Shown here in pieces: positions 27,570 through 36,990 of a DNA stretch of 64,000 nt. The stretch is from Senegalimassilia faecalis (GTDB lineage Bacteria; Actinomycetota; Coriobacteriia; Coriobacteriales; Eggerthellaceae), in the NCBI RefSeq assembly GCF_004135645.1, contig NZ_SDPW01000001.1, positions 1,488,001 to 1,552,000 of the forward strand. Reading direction: 5' to 3'. Both the position numbers and the translations under genes were made by a program. The notes below the pieces were generated by a model. It was not told where the DNA came from. It saw only the letters and a program-made list of their open reading frames with translations, and ran no database searches. Each line of letters begins with the position of its first letter. Position 1 is the stretch's first letter.

Positions 27570-27621
27570 GTACGCCGTACAGTGTACGATACATGACCGT
27601 TGTACTCCGTACGGTGTACGA
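27570..27621. promoter_or_regulatory. Two 20-bp operator-like repeats
   Basis: Copies at 27570-27589 and 27602-27621 agree at 18 of 20 positions (GTAC, then CCGTAC, then GTGTACGA) and are set 32 bp apart, about three helical turns. Each contains GTAC half-sites arranged as GTAC-N3-GTAC. They lie between the divergent TetR and reductase genes and are the likely TetR binding sites. Confidence 0.7.
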
Positions 27622-27685
27622 ACGAAGAGGAATCGGGCGCGAATGGTTTGGTTTGCGCCCCAAAAGCAGTTATTAGGGAGGGAAC

Positions 27686-29437
27686 ATGGCAGAGCAAGCA
27701 GCAAGCGGGATGTCCCGCCGCGGCTTCATGCGCGCCGCGGGCGTCAGCCTGCTCGGCGCGGCTGCGGCCACCGGTGCCTTCGGTTTGACCGGCTGCGCTG
27801 GCGAGGCAAAGGCCGCCGGCGTGACGGTTGAAAACAAGGGCGGTTGCGGCGACTTTAGCGAGAGCATCTACACCGACGTCTTCCCGGTGAAGACGCGCAA
27901 CGTGCCGGTGCTCGACGTGGAAAGCGGCATCGTGCGTCAGGGCCCCGTGGCTTTCGAGATGCGCGACATCCCCGCAAGCGAGATCACGCGCACCGAGGAA
28001 ACCGACGTGCTGGTGTGCGGCTGCGGCCTGACGGGCAGCGTGGCTGCGCTGGCGGCGTCCGATGACGGCAAAACGAAGGTCCTGTGCATCGAGAAGATGA
28101 CGAAGGGCCGCGGCATGTTCGAGGGTATGGGCGTTGTTGGCGGCAAGAAGATGGAAGAGGGCGACAACATCGTCGACAAGGCCGAGATGATGGACCGTAT
28201 GCGCCACGCGGCGTACTACCGCGTGCCCATTGATCCCATCAAGCTGTGGGCCGACCGTTCCGGCGAGGCCGCTGACTGGCTGCAGGACAAGTTCGACGAG
28301 GGCGAAGGCCAGATCGACACCTACTTCAAGAAGGGCAACCCCAGCGCGCACAACTTCGAGGTGCCGCAAACGGAGATTGCTTTCAAGAGCCCGCAGTGGA
28401 GCGAGCAGACCGTGAAGAACGCCGGCGGCGCGGGCATCTACATCGTGGCCGACCTGGCGAACACGTTCAGCAAGCGCTCGAACGCCGATCTGCGCTACAG
28501 CACGTCTGCCGTGCAGCTTATCCGCGAGGACGACGGCCGCGTGACCGGCGCCATCTGCAAGGATGCCGACGGCTACTTCCGCGTGAACGCTTCGAAGGGC
28601 GTCATTTTGGCCACGGGCGGCTTCGATTCGAACCCGGCCATGCTGAAGGCCTGGTGCCGCGCCGAGGACATTGCCGCGTGCGCCAGCTGGTGCCCCAACG
28701 AAGGCACCACGGGCGACGGCCAGCTGATGGGCTTGGCCGTGGGCGGCCAGATGGACCCGCTGCCGGCGGCCATCATGAACTTCGACTTCGGCAGCCCCGA
28801 CTCGTTCTACTCTTCGAACCTGGGCATCACCGCGCTGGTTTCCGCGGGCATCATGATCAACGAGCAGGGTCGCCGCTTCGCTAGCGAAGGCCTGCCGTTC
28901 CAGGCGCGCTCGAACGCCATCACGGCGCAGCGCCACTACGGCACCGACACCTGGCGCGTGGCCTCCACCACGCAGCTGGGCGCCAACGCCGCTACCATTC
29001 TGGAGAAGCTTGAGCCGTTCAAGGAGAAGGGCTGGGCGTTCGAGGCTTCCAGCTTGGACGAGCTGGCCGGTTACATGAACGTGCCTGCCGACACGCTGAA
29101 GGCCGAGGTTGCGCGCTTCAACACGTTCGTGGACAACAAGAAGGACGAGGACTTCAACCGTCCCATGGAGAAGGCCACGAAGATCGAGGGCGAGAAGTAC
29201 TACGCCATCAAGCACCAGTCTTCCATCCTGGCCACCGTGTCCGGCCTGGTTGTGGACTACAACTGCAACGTGCTTGACTACGACAACGAGCCGATCGAGG
29301 GCCTGTTCGCCGCAGGCGGTGCGTCGGGCGGCTTCTTCTCCGGCAACTATCCGCGTCATATTTTCGGCCCGTCGGTCGGCCGCTGCGTCACGTTCGGCTA
29401 CGTGGCCGGTCAGACCGCCGCGCAGGGGGTGAAATAA
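27686..29437 (+). CDS. Exported FAD-dependent reductase (flavocytochrome c/fumarate reductase family)
   Basis: A 583-residue flavoprotein. The N-terminus carries a twin-arginine signal SRRGFMRAAG (residues 10-19) and a lipobox-like LTGC near residue 35, so it is likely exported folded and lipid-anchored. The FAD-binding motif reads DVLVCGCGLTGSVAALAAS near residue 107, with cysteines in the glycine loop. ATGGFDSN and the late GLFAAGGASGGFFSGNYPR complete the FAD domain. The substrate-binding fold matches the fumarate reductase-like family that reduces many organic acceptors. Its haem partner is encoded four bases downstream. Fumarate, steroid or dietary acceptors are all possible. Confidence 0.85.
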   Translation: MAEQAASGMSRRGFMRAAGVSLLGAAAATGAFGLTGCAGEAKAAGVTVENKGGCGDFSESIYTDVFPVKTRNVPVLDVESGIVRQGPVAFEMRDIPASEITRTEETDVLVCGCGLTGSVAALAASDDGKTKVLCIEKMTKGRGMFEGMGVVGGKKMEEGDNIVDKAEMMDRMRHAAYYRVPIDPIKLWADRSGEAADWLQDKFDEGEGQIDTYFKKGNPSAHNFEVPQTEIAFKSPQWSEQTVKNAGGAGIYIVADLANTFSKRSNADLRYSTSAVQLIREDDGRVTGAICKDADGYFRVNASKGVILATGGFDSNPAMLKAWCRAEDIAACASWCPNEGTTGDGQLMGLAVGGQMDPLPAAIMNFDFGSPDSFYSSNLGITALVSAGIMINEQGRRFASEGLPFQARSNAITAQRHYGTDTWRVASTTQLGANAATILEKLEPFKEKGWAFEASSLDELAGYMNVPADTLKAEVARFNTFVDNKKDEDFNRPMEKATKIEGEKYYAIKHQSSILATVSGLVVDYNCNVLDYDNEPIEGLFAAGGASGGFFSGNYPRHIFGPSVGRCVTFGYVAGQTAAQGVK

Positions 29438-29440
29438 CCA

Positions 29441-29983
29441 ATGGCAGAAGAGAAAAAGAACGCTGGCAAGAAGCGCTGGCCTATCGTCGTGGGCGTTGTT
29501 GCCGCGGTGCTGATCGTGGCATGCTGCGGCGGTTGGGCGTGGCACAACACGCCGAGCTTCTGCGGCACGGTGTGCCATGATTCCATGGGCAACCACCTGG
29601 CCAACTACGAGGGCACCGACGAGTCGAACGGTGCCGGCCTTGCCGCTTGGCATGGCCAGCACGAGGGCACCACGTGCCTGGATTGCCACACGGCCGAGCT
29701 TGACGTGCAGGTGGCCGAGCTGCAATCGCAGCTGGCTGGCGACACGGACAACCTGGGTCTGGGCGATCGCTACTACATCGACAACGACAAGTGCCTGTCC
29801 TGCCATGGCGGTTCCTACGATGAGCTGGCCAAGCAGACCGAGTCGCTGGGCGCGTACAACCCGCACAACAGCCCGCACGGCCAGATCAACTGCAACGAGT
29901 GCCACAAGGGCCACGAGGCTCAGGTTGACACCTGCGGTCAGTGTCATCCCAACGGCGGCCAGACCATGCGCGGCAACAACTAA
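29441..29983 (+). CDS. Membrane-anchored multihaem c-type cytochrome
   Basis: A 180-residue cytochrome with one N-terminal anchor helix (residues 13-33). Four CxxCH motifs start at C79, C118, C151 and C165. A fifth site, CGTVCH at residues 41-46, has three residues between the cysteines (CxxxCH). It sits directly after the anchor, where NapC/NrfH-type quinol-oxidising cytochromes carry their first haem. It most likely takes electrons from menaquinol and passes them to the FAD reductase encoded just upstream, forming a small respiratory module. Confidence 0.9.
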   Translation: MAEEKKNAGKKRWPIVVGVVAAVLIVACCGGWAWHNTPSFCGTVCHDSMGNHLANYEGTDESNGAGLAAWHGQHEGTTCLDCHTAELDVQVAELQSQLAGDTDNLGLGDRYYIDNDKCLSCHGGSYDELAKQTESLGAYNPHNSPHGQINCNECHKGHEAQVDTCGQCHPNGGQTMRGNN

Positions 29984-30025
29984 GCGTGCGCTAACGGTTT
30001 AGCTTTCCGCGCAATGTGCGCAAAC

Positions 30026-30060
30026 AAGAGGCGGCGTCCCATGCGGGGCGCCGCCTCTTT
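30026..30060. terminator. Bidirectional terminator
   Basis: A 15-bp stem (30026-30040 with 30045-30059, one G-U) and an ATGC loop lie between the cytochrome gene and the convergent fumarase genes. Confidence 0.9.
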
Positions 30061-30078
30061 GCGTTTCGGGGGGGGATG

Positions 30079-30645
30079 CTAAATCGCTTCGCCGGCTTCG
30101 ATGCTGCGGTAGAGGTCGCGGCCGTGGGCGTCTACGGCAACGAATACGGGGAAGTCGTCGAACGTGACGCGGCGCAGCGCTTCGGTGCCCAGGTCGTCCC
30201 ATGCCACCGTCTCGCTAGCGGTCACGTGCTTGGCAAGCAGCGCCGCGATGCCGCCGACGGCCGCGAAGTAGACGGCGCCATTGCGCACGCAGGCGTCGAT
30301 GACGGCCTGGTTGCGCTTGCCCTTGCCGATGCACGCCACGATGCCCGCGTCCATAAGCTGCGGTGTGGCGAAGTCCATGCGGCTTGAGGTGGTGGGACCG
30401 ACGCTGCCCAGCGGGCGGCCTGCCGCGGCGGGCGTGGGGCCGGCGTAGAACAGCGTTTGGCCGGCAAGGCCGAACGGCAGCTGGCCGTCGGCTTTAAGCG
30501 CGGCCAGCGCGCGAGCGTGGCCGGCGTCGCGCATGGTGAAGGCATCGCCGGAAAGGCGCACCTCCTGACCTGCGGAAAGGTTTGCAAGATCAGCCTTGTC
30601 AAGCGGCAGCGTCAGGCACACGGGGGCGTTTGCGGTTTCGCTCAT
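30079..30645 (-). CDS. Class I fumarate hydratase, beta subunit
   Basis: The 188-residue C-terminal subunit of the two-subunit iron-sulfur fumarase (or the related L(+)-tartrate dehydratase). The substrate-binding block LGSVGPTTSSRMDF and the IGKGKRNQAVIDACVRNGAVYFAAVGGIAALLAKH segment are diagnostic. The ATG at 30645 follows GGAAGGAGCCGCGCG, so the long upstream open frame is not used. It follows the alpha subunit in the same orientation. The pair interconverts fumarate and malate, feeding malic enzyme and possibly fumarate respiration. Confidence 0.9.
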   Translation of the reverse strand: MSETANAPVCLTLPLDKADLANLSAGQEVRLSGDAFTMRDAGHARALAALKADGQLPFGLAGQTLFYAGPTPAAAGRPLGSVGPTTSSRMDFATPQLMDAGIVACIGKGKRNQAVIDACVRNGAVYFAAVGGIAALLAKHVTASETVAWDDLGTEALRRVTFDDFPVFVAVDAHGRDLYRSIEAGEAI

Positions 30646-30745
30646 CGCGCGGCTCCTTCCTTTGCGGGGGCGTATGAAATGCGGGTGGCAAGGGGCTTCG
30701 CGCTTCGCGCCAAGTGGGGGCGCTCGGCGATGATTCCTTGCTTGC

Positions 30746-31696
30746 TCATCGGTTTCCCCCTTCCTCAACGGGGGTGTACGCAAGGTTTGCGGTGGGGTTG
30801 GCAACGGGCAGGCCGGTTTCCCACGACACCAGGTCGATGGAGGCTGAGCGCATGGCCGAGCAGCCCATGTTCACGGCAACGGGCAGCGCGGCGATGTGGC
30901 ACGGGGCGGTTTCCAGGTGCACGGCAAGTGCGGTGGCGTTGCCGCCAAGGGCAGCCGGACCGATGCCCGTGGCGTTGACGGCGGCAAGCAGCTCGGCCTC
31001 GCGCGCGGCGGCTTGCGGGCTTGCGGCGGGGCTGCCCACTTCGCGCAGCAGCGCGTGTTTGGCCAGGCCAGCCACCTTGTCGAACGTGGCGCCCACGCCC
31101 ACGCCCACGATAAGCGGCGGGCAGGCGTTGGCGGCTTTCTCGTGCACGCAGTCGAGCACGACCTGGCGCACGCCTTCCCAACCGGCGCCGGGGGCAAGCA
31201 TGACCACGCGGCTGGCGTTGTCCGAGCCGCCGCCTTTCAGCAGCACGTGCAGCGTGGCGCCGCGGCCGGGGCGGAAAGCCACTTCGGCAAAGGCGGGCGT
31301 GTTGTCGCCGGTGTTCGTGCGGTCAAGCAGCGCGTCGGCCAGCACGCTCATGCGCAGCCGGCTGTCGGTGTAGGCGCGGGCCACGGCGTCGTTGACGCGC
31401 GACAGGATGTTGCCGGGCACGCTTAACTCCTCGCCGATTTCCAGGCGTACCCAGCACGTGCCCGTGTCCTGGCAGATGGGCACGCCGTCGGCCTGCCCGA
31501 TGTGGGCGTTTTCCAGCAGGCAGTCCAGCACGGACAGCGCGCGGGCTTGGGTTTCGTCGGCGCGCGCGGTTTGCATGGCGGCCAGCACGTCGGGGCGCAG
31601 GTGCGTGGCACAATGGCGCACGGCGGCATATACGGCGCCGGCAACCGCATCGGCCGAAAGTGCGCCCGCAACCCCGTTCAGTTTCTCGTCTTCCAC
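30746..31696 (-). CDS. Class I fumarate hydratase, alpha subunit
   Basis: The 316-residue N-terminal subunit that carries the oxygen-sensitive [4Fe-4S] cluster. Cluster-ligand regions are ICQDTGTCWV near residue 74, NACPPLIVGVGVGATFDKVAGLAK, and the late NMGCSAMRSASI. GGGSDN and the PGAGWEGVRQ region are also family-typical. The GTG start follows AAGGAAAGGAACATC. The beta gene starts 101 bp further along. Tartrate dehydratase has the same architecture, but malic enzyme next door favours fumarase. Confidence 0.9.
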   Translation of the reverse strand: MEDEKLNGVAGALSADAVAGAVYAAVRHCATHLRPDVLAAMQTARADETQARALSVLDCLLENAHIGQADGVPICQDTGTCWVRLEIGEELSVPGNILSRVNDAVARAYTDSRLRMSVLADALLDRTNTGDNTPAFAEVAFRPGRGATLHVLLKGGGSDNASRVVMLAPGAGWEGVRQVVLDCVHEKAANACPPLIVGVGVGATFDKVAGLAKHALLREVGSPAASPQAAAREAELLAAVNATGIGPAALGGNATALAVHLETAPCHIAALPVAVNMGCSAMRSASIDLVSWETGLPVANPTANLAYTPVEEGGNR

Positions 31697-31844
31697 GATG
31701 TTCCTTTCCTTGAATGCTGCTCATATTGTGCGCCAAGTTGCTGCCTAGCGGGGCTTGCGGCATGAATCATGCCGAGAAATCCGAAGAGCGGGCTTGTCTT
31801 CGAACCTCTTCGCTGTTCGTGCCTGCTGCGCTCCTCGATGTTGA

Positions 31845-31933
31845 CCCGCTTCGGGAGAAGACGAAGCGGGCTGTTGCCTCCCTCCTCAGCTGGACTGTCC
31901 TTCGCCATCAGGCGAAAAACACCCGATGGGTGT
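31845..31933. repeat. Three consecutive small hairpins in the fumarase-malic enzyme gap
   Basis: CCCGCTTCG/CGAAGCGGG (31845-31853 with 31862-31870), TTCGCC/GGCGAA (31901-31906 with 31911-31916) and ACACCC/GGGTGT (31919-31924 with 31928-31933) follow one another in the 383-bp divergent gap. No gene is supported there. Confidence 0.5.
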
Positions 31934-31980
31934 ATTTCGGGGAGAGCGGGCGCAGCGGTGGGGGCGCCTGGGGCGAAGGG

Positions 31981-31986
31981 GTATAA
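31981..31986 (+). promoter_or_regulatory. Candidate -10 box of the malic enzyme operon
   Basis: A perfect TATAAT lies 94 bp before the malic enzyme start. No convincing -35 box is found 16-18 bp upstream, so the assignment is tentative. Confidence 0.4.
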
Positions 31987-32079
31987 TCCAACAGGGAAAT
32001 ATTCGCTGCCGAAAACGGCCGCGAAACACGACACGTCAAGCGGCGCCGCGCCGCGAACACGGAAGGATGCGCACGAAGC

Positions 32080-33234
<1,155 letters not shown>

Positions 33235-33238
33235 CGCC

Positions 33239-34132
33239 GTGACCCAGATTCACAACACCGGCATCGTCAGCGAAGTGCCCACGATGCGCGACCCCAGGCA
33301 GGTCGCGCCCGCGGGCGCTTCGCCTGTTGCGCCTGCTCAGGCTGGCGTCCCGGCAGGTGCGCCCGAAGCGCCCGAGCGCGGCGTGTTCGTCACGTTCGAA
33401 GGCGGCGACGGGGCGGGCAAGACCACGCACATCCGCTTTCTGGCCAACGCGCTTTCCGCCATGGGCCGCGAGGTCGTGTGCCTGCGCGAGCCGGGCGGCA
33501 CCGACGTGGGCGAACAGCTGCGCGGCGTGGTGCTCAGCCCGAAAAACGTGAACATGTGCGACGCGTCCGAGCTGCTCATCTACGAGGCGGCTCGCGCGCA
33601 GCTGGTCAGCGAAGTGATCGTGCCGGCGCTTTCGCGCGGCGCCGTGGTGCTGTGCGACCGCTTTACCGACTCCACCGTGGCTTATCAGGGTTACGGCCGC
33701 GGGCTTGACCGCGCGTTCGTGGACGCGGCGAACGCGTTCGCCTGCCAGGGCCTGGTGCCCGATCGCACTATCTTGCTGGTTTCCGGCGGCAGCACGGCCG
33801 ACGGCCTTGCGCGCGCCACGCGCCGCGCGGGTGCCGACCGCATGGAGCGCGCCGGCGAGGACTTCCACGCTCGCGTGAACGCGGCGTTTCTGGATATTGC
33901 GCGCCGCGACCCGAAGCGCGTGCGCCTGGTGCAGTCGTCCGGCCGCAAATCGCATACGGCCGTGCAGGTGTTTGCCCAGCTGGCAGACTTGTTCCCGTGG
34001 ATGGGCGAATTCGTGCGCCAAAACGAGGCCTACTTCGAGCGTCTGGACGTGCAGCGCGCCCACGAGGGACGCGTGGACTATCGCGACGATACGCGCCCCA
34101 CACCGGCGCCCGCCGCGCCGAAAGAGCAGTAG
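33239..34132 (+). CDS. tmk: Thymidylate kinase
   Basis: Phosphorylates dTMP to dTDP, the step after ThyX. The P-loop is FVTFEGGDGAGKTTH near residues 50-64, the DRY-type motif appears as CDRFTDSTVAYQGYGRGLD, and REPGGT is intact. The protein is 297 residues if it starts at GTG 33239, so a Pro/Ala-rich extension of about 48 residues precedes the kinase, and about 25 follow it. An ATG at 33284 would shorten the extension. Neither start has a strong ribosome-binding site. It sits just before holB, a common arrangement. Confidence 0.92.
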   Translation: MTQIHNTGIVSEVPTMRDPRQVAPAGASPVAPAQAGVPAGAPEAPERGVFVTFEGGDGAGKTTHIRFLANALSAMGREVVCLREPGGTDVGEQLRGVVLSPKNVNMCDASELLIYEAARAQLVSEVIVPALSRGAVVLCDRFTDSTVAYQGYGRGLDRAFVDAANAFACQGLVPDRTILLVSGGSTADGLARATRRAGADRMERAGEDFHARVNAAFLDIARRDPKRVRLVQSSGRKSHTAVQVFAQLADLFPWMGEFVRQNEAYFERLDVQRAHEGRVDYRDDTRPTPAPAAPKEQ

Positions 34133-34138
34133 GCGCCC

Positions 34139-35314
34139 ATGGCCGATGCGTTCGAGAACATACTGGGGCAGCCCTACGTGCGCGATTTCCTGCGCGCCAC
34201 CGTGTCGTCGGGGCGCGTAAGCCACGCGTACTTGTTCTGCGGCCCGGCGGGGTCGAACAAAACGGTGGCGGCGTACGCGTTCGCGCAGGGCATCATGTGC
34301 CCGAAGGGGCCGAAAGGCCCGCGCGGCGGCATGTGCGGGGCGTGCGACGCGTGCAGCCGCATTTTGCGCCGCAAGCACCCTGACGTGCGCTTTTTCGCCC
34401 CCGAAGGCGCGGCGGGCTATCTGGTGGAGCAGGTGCGCTCCATCGTGGCCGACACGTCGCTTGCCCCCATTCAGGCGCAGCGCAAGGTCTACATCCTTGA
34501 TCGCGTGGACCTATTGGGCACGCAGGCAGCAAACGCGTTCCTGAAAACGCTTGAGGAACCGCCGGCCGACGTGGTGCTCATCCTGCTTGCGCGCACGCGC
34601 GAAAGCGTGCTGCCCACCATCATATCGCGCTGCCAGGTGGTGCCGTTTCGCACCATTCCGGTGTCGGAGGCGGCGGGCATCGTGGTGCAGAACTCCGGCG
34701 CGTCGGCGCAGCAGGCCCGCGTGGCGCTGCAGGCGTGCGACGGGTCGCTTACGCGCGCCGTGGAGTTCCTGAAGTCGAACGAGCGCTTGCAATTTCGCGC
34801 CCGCGTGCTGGAAATTTTGTCGCTGCTTGCCCGCGCCGATGATTGGGACATCATCGGATTCGCCGCTGACCTGGTGATTCGCGTGAAACTGCCGCTGGAT
34901 GACGTGCGTGCCGAGCAGGAAGCGGAGCTGGCGGAAAACGCGGACTTTTTGGCGAAGTCGGCCATTCGCCAGATCGAGGCACGCAACAAGCGGCAGATCA
35001 CGGCGAAAACGCTCGAGTCGCTGCGTCAGCTGGCCGGCATCGCGCGCTCGTGGCTGCGCGACGTCATGGTAGTTGCCTCCGGCGCGCCCGACACGGTGGT
35101 CAACGACGATGCGCGCGAGGCCATCGAGGCGGCCGCCGCGGCAACCACGCCGTCCCGCGCGGCCGCGGCAATCGCCGCTGTGCGCCGCTGCGACGCCGCC
35201 ATCTCGTATAATGTATCTCCTGAGACGTGCATCGACGCGATGCTGTTCGAGATTCGCGACATACTGTACGGTCGCGGCATGCCGGATGCGGCGCCGCGGG
35301 CGTATCGACGATAG
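34139..35314 (+). CDS. holB: DNA polymerase III delta' subunit
   Basis: A clamp-loader AAA+ subunit of 391 residues. ENILGQPYVRDFL opens it, with HAYLFCGPAGSNKT as a degenerate P-loop and a cysteine-rich zinc site at CGACDACSRI. KVYILDRVDLLGTQAANAFLKTLEEPP and TIISRCQVVPF (sensor/arginine-finger SRC region) are present. Delta' usually does not hydrolyse ATP, in keeping with the altered P-loop. It begins seven bases after tmk; tmk-holB-ricT is a conserved order in Gram-positive bacteria. Confidence 0.93.
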   Translation: MADAFENILGQPYVRDFLRATVSSGRVSHAYLFCGPAGSNKTVAAYAFAQGIMCPKGPKGPRGGMCGACDACSRILRRKHPDVRFFAPEGAAGYLVEQVRSIVADTSLAPIQAQRKVYILDRVDLLGTQAANAFLKTLEEPPADVVLILLARTRESVLPTIISRCQVVPFRTIPVSEAAGIVVQNSGASAQQARVALQACDGSLTRAVEFLKSNERLQFRARVLEILSLLARADDWDIIGFAADLVIRVKLPLDDVRAEQEAELAENADFLAKSAIRQIEARNKRQITAKTLESLRQLAGIARSWLRDVMVVASGAPDTVVNDDAREAIEAAAAATTPSRAAAAIAAVRRCDAAISYNVSPETCIDAMLFEIRDILYGRGMPDAAPRAYRR

Positions 35315-35328
35315 AAAGAAGGAGCGCC

Positions 35329-36936
35329 ATGGTTCGCATAGCGCCTGTCAATTTGCCCTACAACCCCAAAACGTTGTGGTTCGACGCGGGCGAGCTTGAG
35401 ATTTCCGCCGGCGACGACGTGGTTGTCGAAACGGCGCGCGGCACGGAGTTCGGGCACGTGTCCGACAACGCTTTCGAGGCTACGCCCGAGCAGGTGAAGA
35501 AGCTGAAAAGCCCGCTGAAGCCCGTTGTTCGCGTAGCCGACGACGAAGATCGCGCCCGCGCCGCCGAGCTTGAGGAGAAAGCCGCCGAAGCGCTGCCGGT
35601 GTTCAAGGAACTGGCAGCGAAGGCGTCCGAGGAAATGCGCCCGGTATCGGTGGAATACCTGTTCGATGGCGACAAGGCCGTGTTCTACTTCGAGTCGGAA
35701 AACCGCGTGGACTTCCGCGAGCTGGTGCGCACGCTTTCCAGCCGCCTGCACGTGCGCGTGGACATGCGCCAGATCGGCGTGCGCGACGAGGCGCGCATGG
35801 TGGGCGGCCTGGGCCATTGCGGACAGGAGCTGTGCTGCAAGCGCTTAGGCGGCGAATTCTGCCCCGTGTCCATCCGCATGGCGAAAGAGCAGGACCTGTC
35901 GCTGAACCCGCAGAAGATTTCCGGCGTGTGCGGGCGCCTTATGTGCTGCCTGCGCTACGAATACGACGCGTACAAGGATTTCAAAAGCCGCGCGCCCAAG
36001 AAGAACGCGCAGGTTGAAACGCCCGATGGCCCGGCGAAAGTGGTCGACTTGGACGTGCCGCGCGAAGTGGTTTCGCTGCGCGTGGAGGGTGAAAAACCCG
36101 TGCGCGTGCCGCTTGCCGATTTCGAGCCGGCCGAGGAAGGCGCCCGCCCGAAGTGCGTGGGTTGCGACGCGTGGGAGCGCGCGAACAGCGCGCAGACCGC
36201 AGACGTGTTCGGCGCGGCGGCGTCGCTTGCCACCCCGCAGCTTTCCGGCAAAGACCAGCTGGCCGACCGTACCAGCGTGCGCCACGTACCCGGCGGCAAG
36301 AAGCGCGACCAGAAGCAAGAAACGGAGCGCGCGGGCAAGGGTTCGAGCCGTCGCAACCGCGGTCGCGGTAAAGAACGCGAGCGTGCATCCGAGCAGGAAA
36401 CGGCACAGGCGGCGCCTACGCGCAAGCCGCGTCGTCGCCGCTCCACGAAGGTGACGGGCGGCGCTGCCGAAGCGGCCGAGCGCCAGGTAGCGCGCGACCA
36501 GCAGTCAGCTGCGCCCGAGCGCGCAGCTGAGGGCAAGCAGGCGCAAGGCGCACCGAAGAGCAAAGACGGCCAGGCCAAGCGTCGTGGCATGCAGCCTTCG
36601 AAGCGCCGCGGGCAATCCGGTGGCAAGCCCGAGCAGCCGCAGAAGGGTCAGCGTGGCTCTGAGCAGCGCGAACGCGGCGGTAAGGGCGGCGAAAAGCAGC
36701 AGGCCAAGCAGCAGCGCAAGCCCGCCGAGCAGGGCAAGCCGCGCGTGCGTCCGGGGCAGAAGTCCTCGGCGCTTTCGCAAAACCGCCCTGAAGGGCAGGC
36801 CGGTCCTCGGCATGCGCGCTCCGACCAGCCGCAGCAATCCGGCGCTGCGTCCGGGCAGCATCGCCGCGCGCGTCGTCGCAGCCACAAGGCCGCCGGCACC
36901 GGCGAGGGCGCCCAGACACCGCAAAACGGTAACTAG
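35329..36936 (+). CDS. ricT: PSP1-domain protein RicT (YaaT-like) with a long basic tail
   Basis: The first 270 residues match the PSP1/RicT family. RicT is part of the RicAFT complex that carries Fe-S clusters and steers RNase Y processing in Bacillus. The conserved cysteine cluster reads GHCGQELCCKRLGGEFCPVS and SGVCGRLMCCLRYE. The remaining 265 residues are low-complexity Arg/Lys/Gln/Gly-rich, probably disordered and RNA-binding. This is much longer than Bacillus YaaT (about 275 residues in all). The ATG at 35329 follows AGAAGGAGCGCC. It directly follows holB, as in Bacillus. Confidence 0.9.
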   Translation: MVRIAPVNLPYNPKTLWFDAGELEISAGDDVVVETARGTEFGHVSDNAFEATPEQVKKLKSPLKPVVRVADDEDRARAAELEEKAAEALPVFKELAAKASEEMRPVSVEYLFDGDKAVFYFESENRVDFRELVRTLSSRLHVRVDMRQIGVRDEARMVGGLGHCGQELCCKRLGGEFCPVSIRMAKEQDLSLNPQKISGVCGRLMCCLRYEYDAYKDFKSRAPKKNAQVETPDGPAKVVDLDVPREVVSLRVEGEKPVRVPLADFEPAEEGARPKCVGCDAWERANSAQTADVFGAAASLATPQLSGKDQLADRTSVRHVPGGKKRDQKQETERAGKGSSRRNRGRGKERERASEQETAQAAPTRKPRRRRSTKVTGGAAEAAERQVARDQQSAAPERAAEGKQAQGAPKSKDGQAKRRGMQPSKRRGQSGGKPEQPQKGQRGSEQRERGGKGGEKQQAKQQRKPAEQGKPRVRPGQKSSALSQNRPEGQAGPRHARSDQPQQSGAASGQHRRARRRSHKAAGTGEGAQTPQNGN

Positions 36937-36990
36937 CAATTCCGCGCCCCGCATCGTCGGGGCGCTTCGCGCAAGGAGGCGTGCAACAAC

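Noticed and set aside
27482-29947. An 821-residue reverse open frame over the flavin reductase
   Set aside because: The forward frame encodes a recognisable reductase and cytochrome; the reverse frame has no motif.
31714-32079. Small genes in the fumarase-malic enzyme gap
   Set aside because: Overlapping open frames in several phases with hairpin-rich DNA and no start signals.
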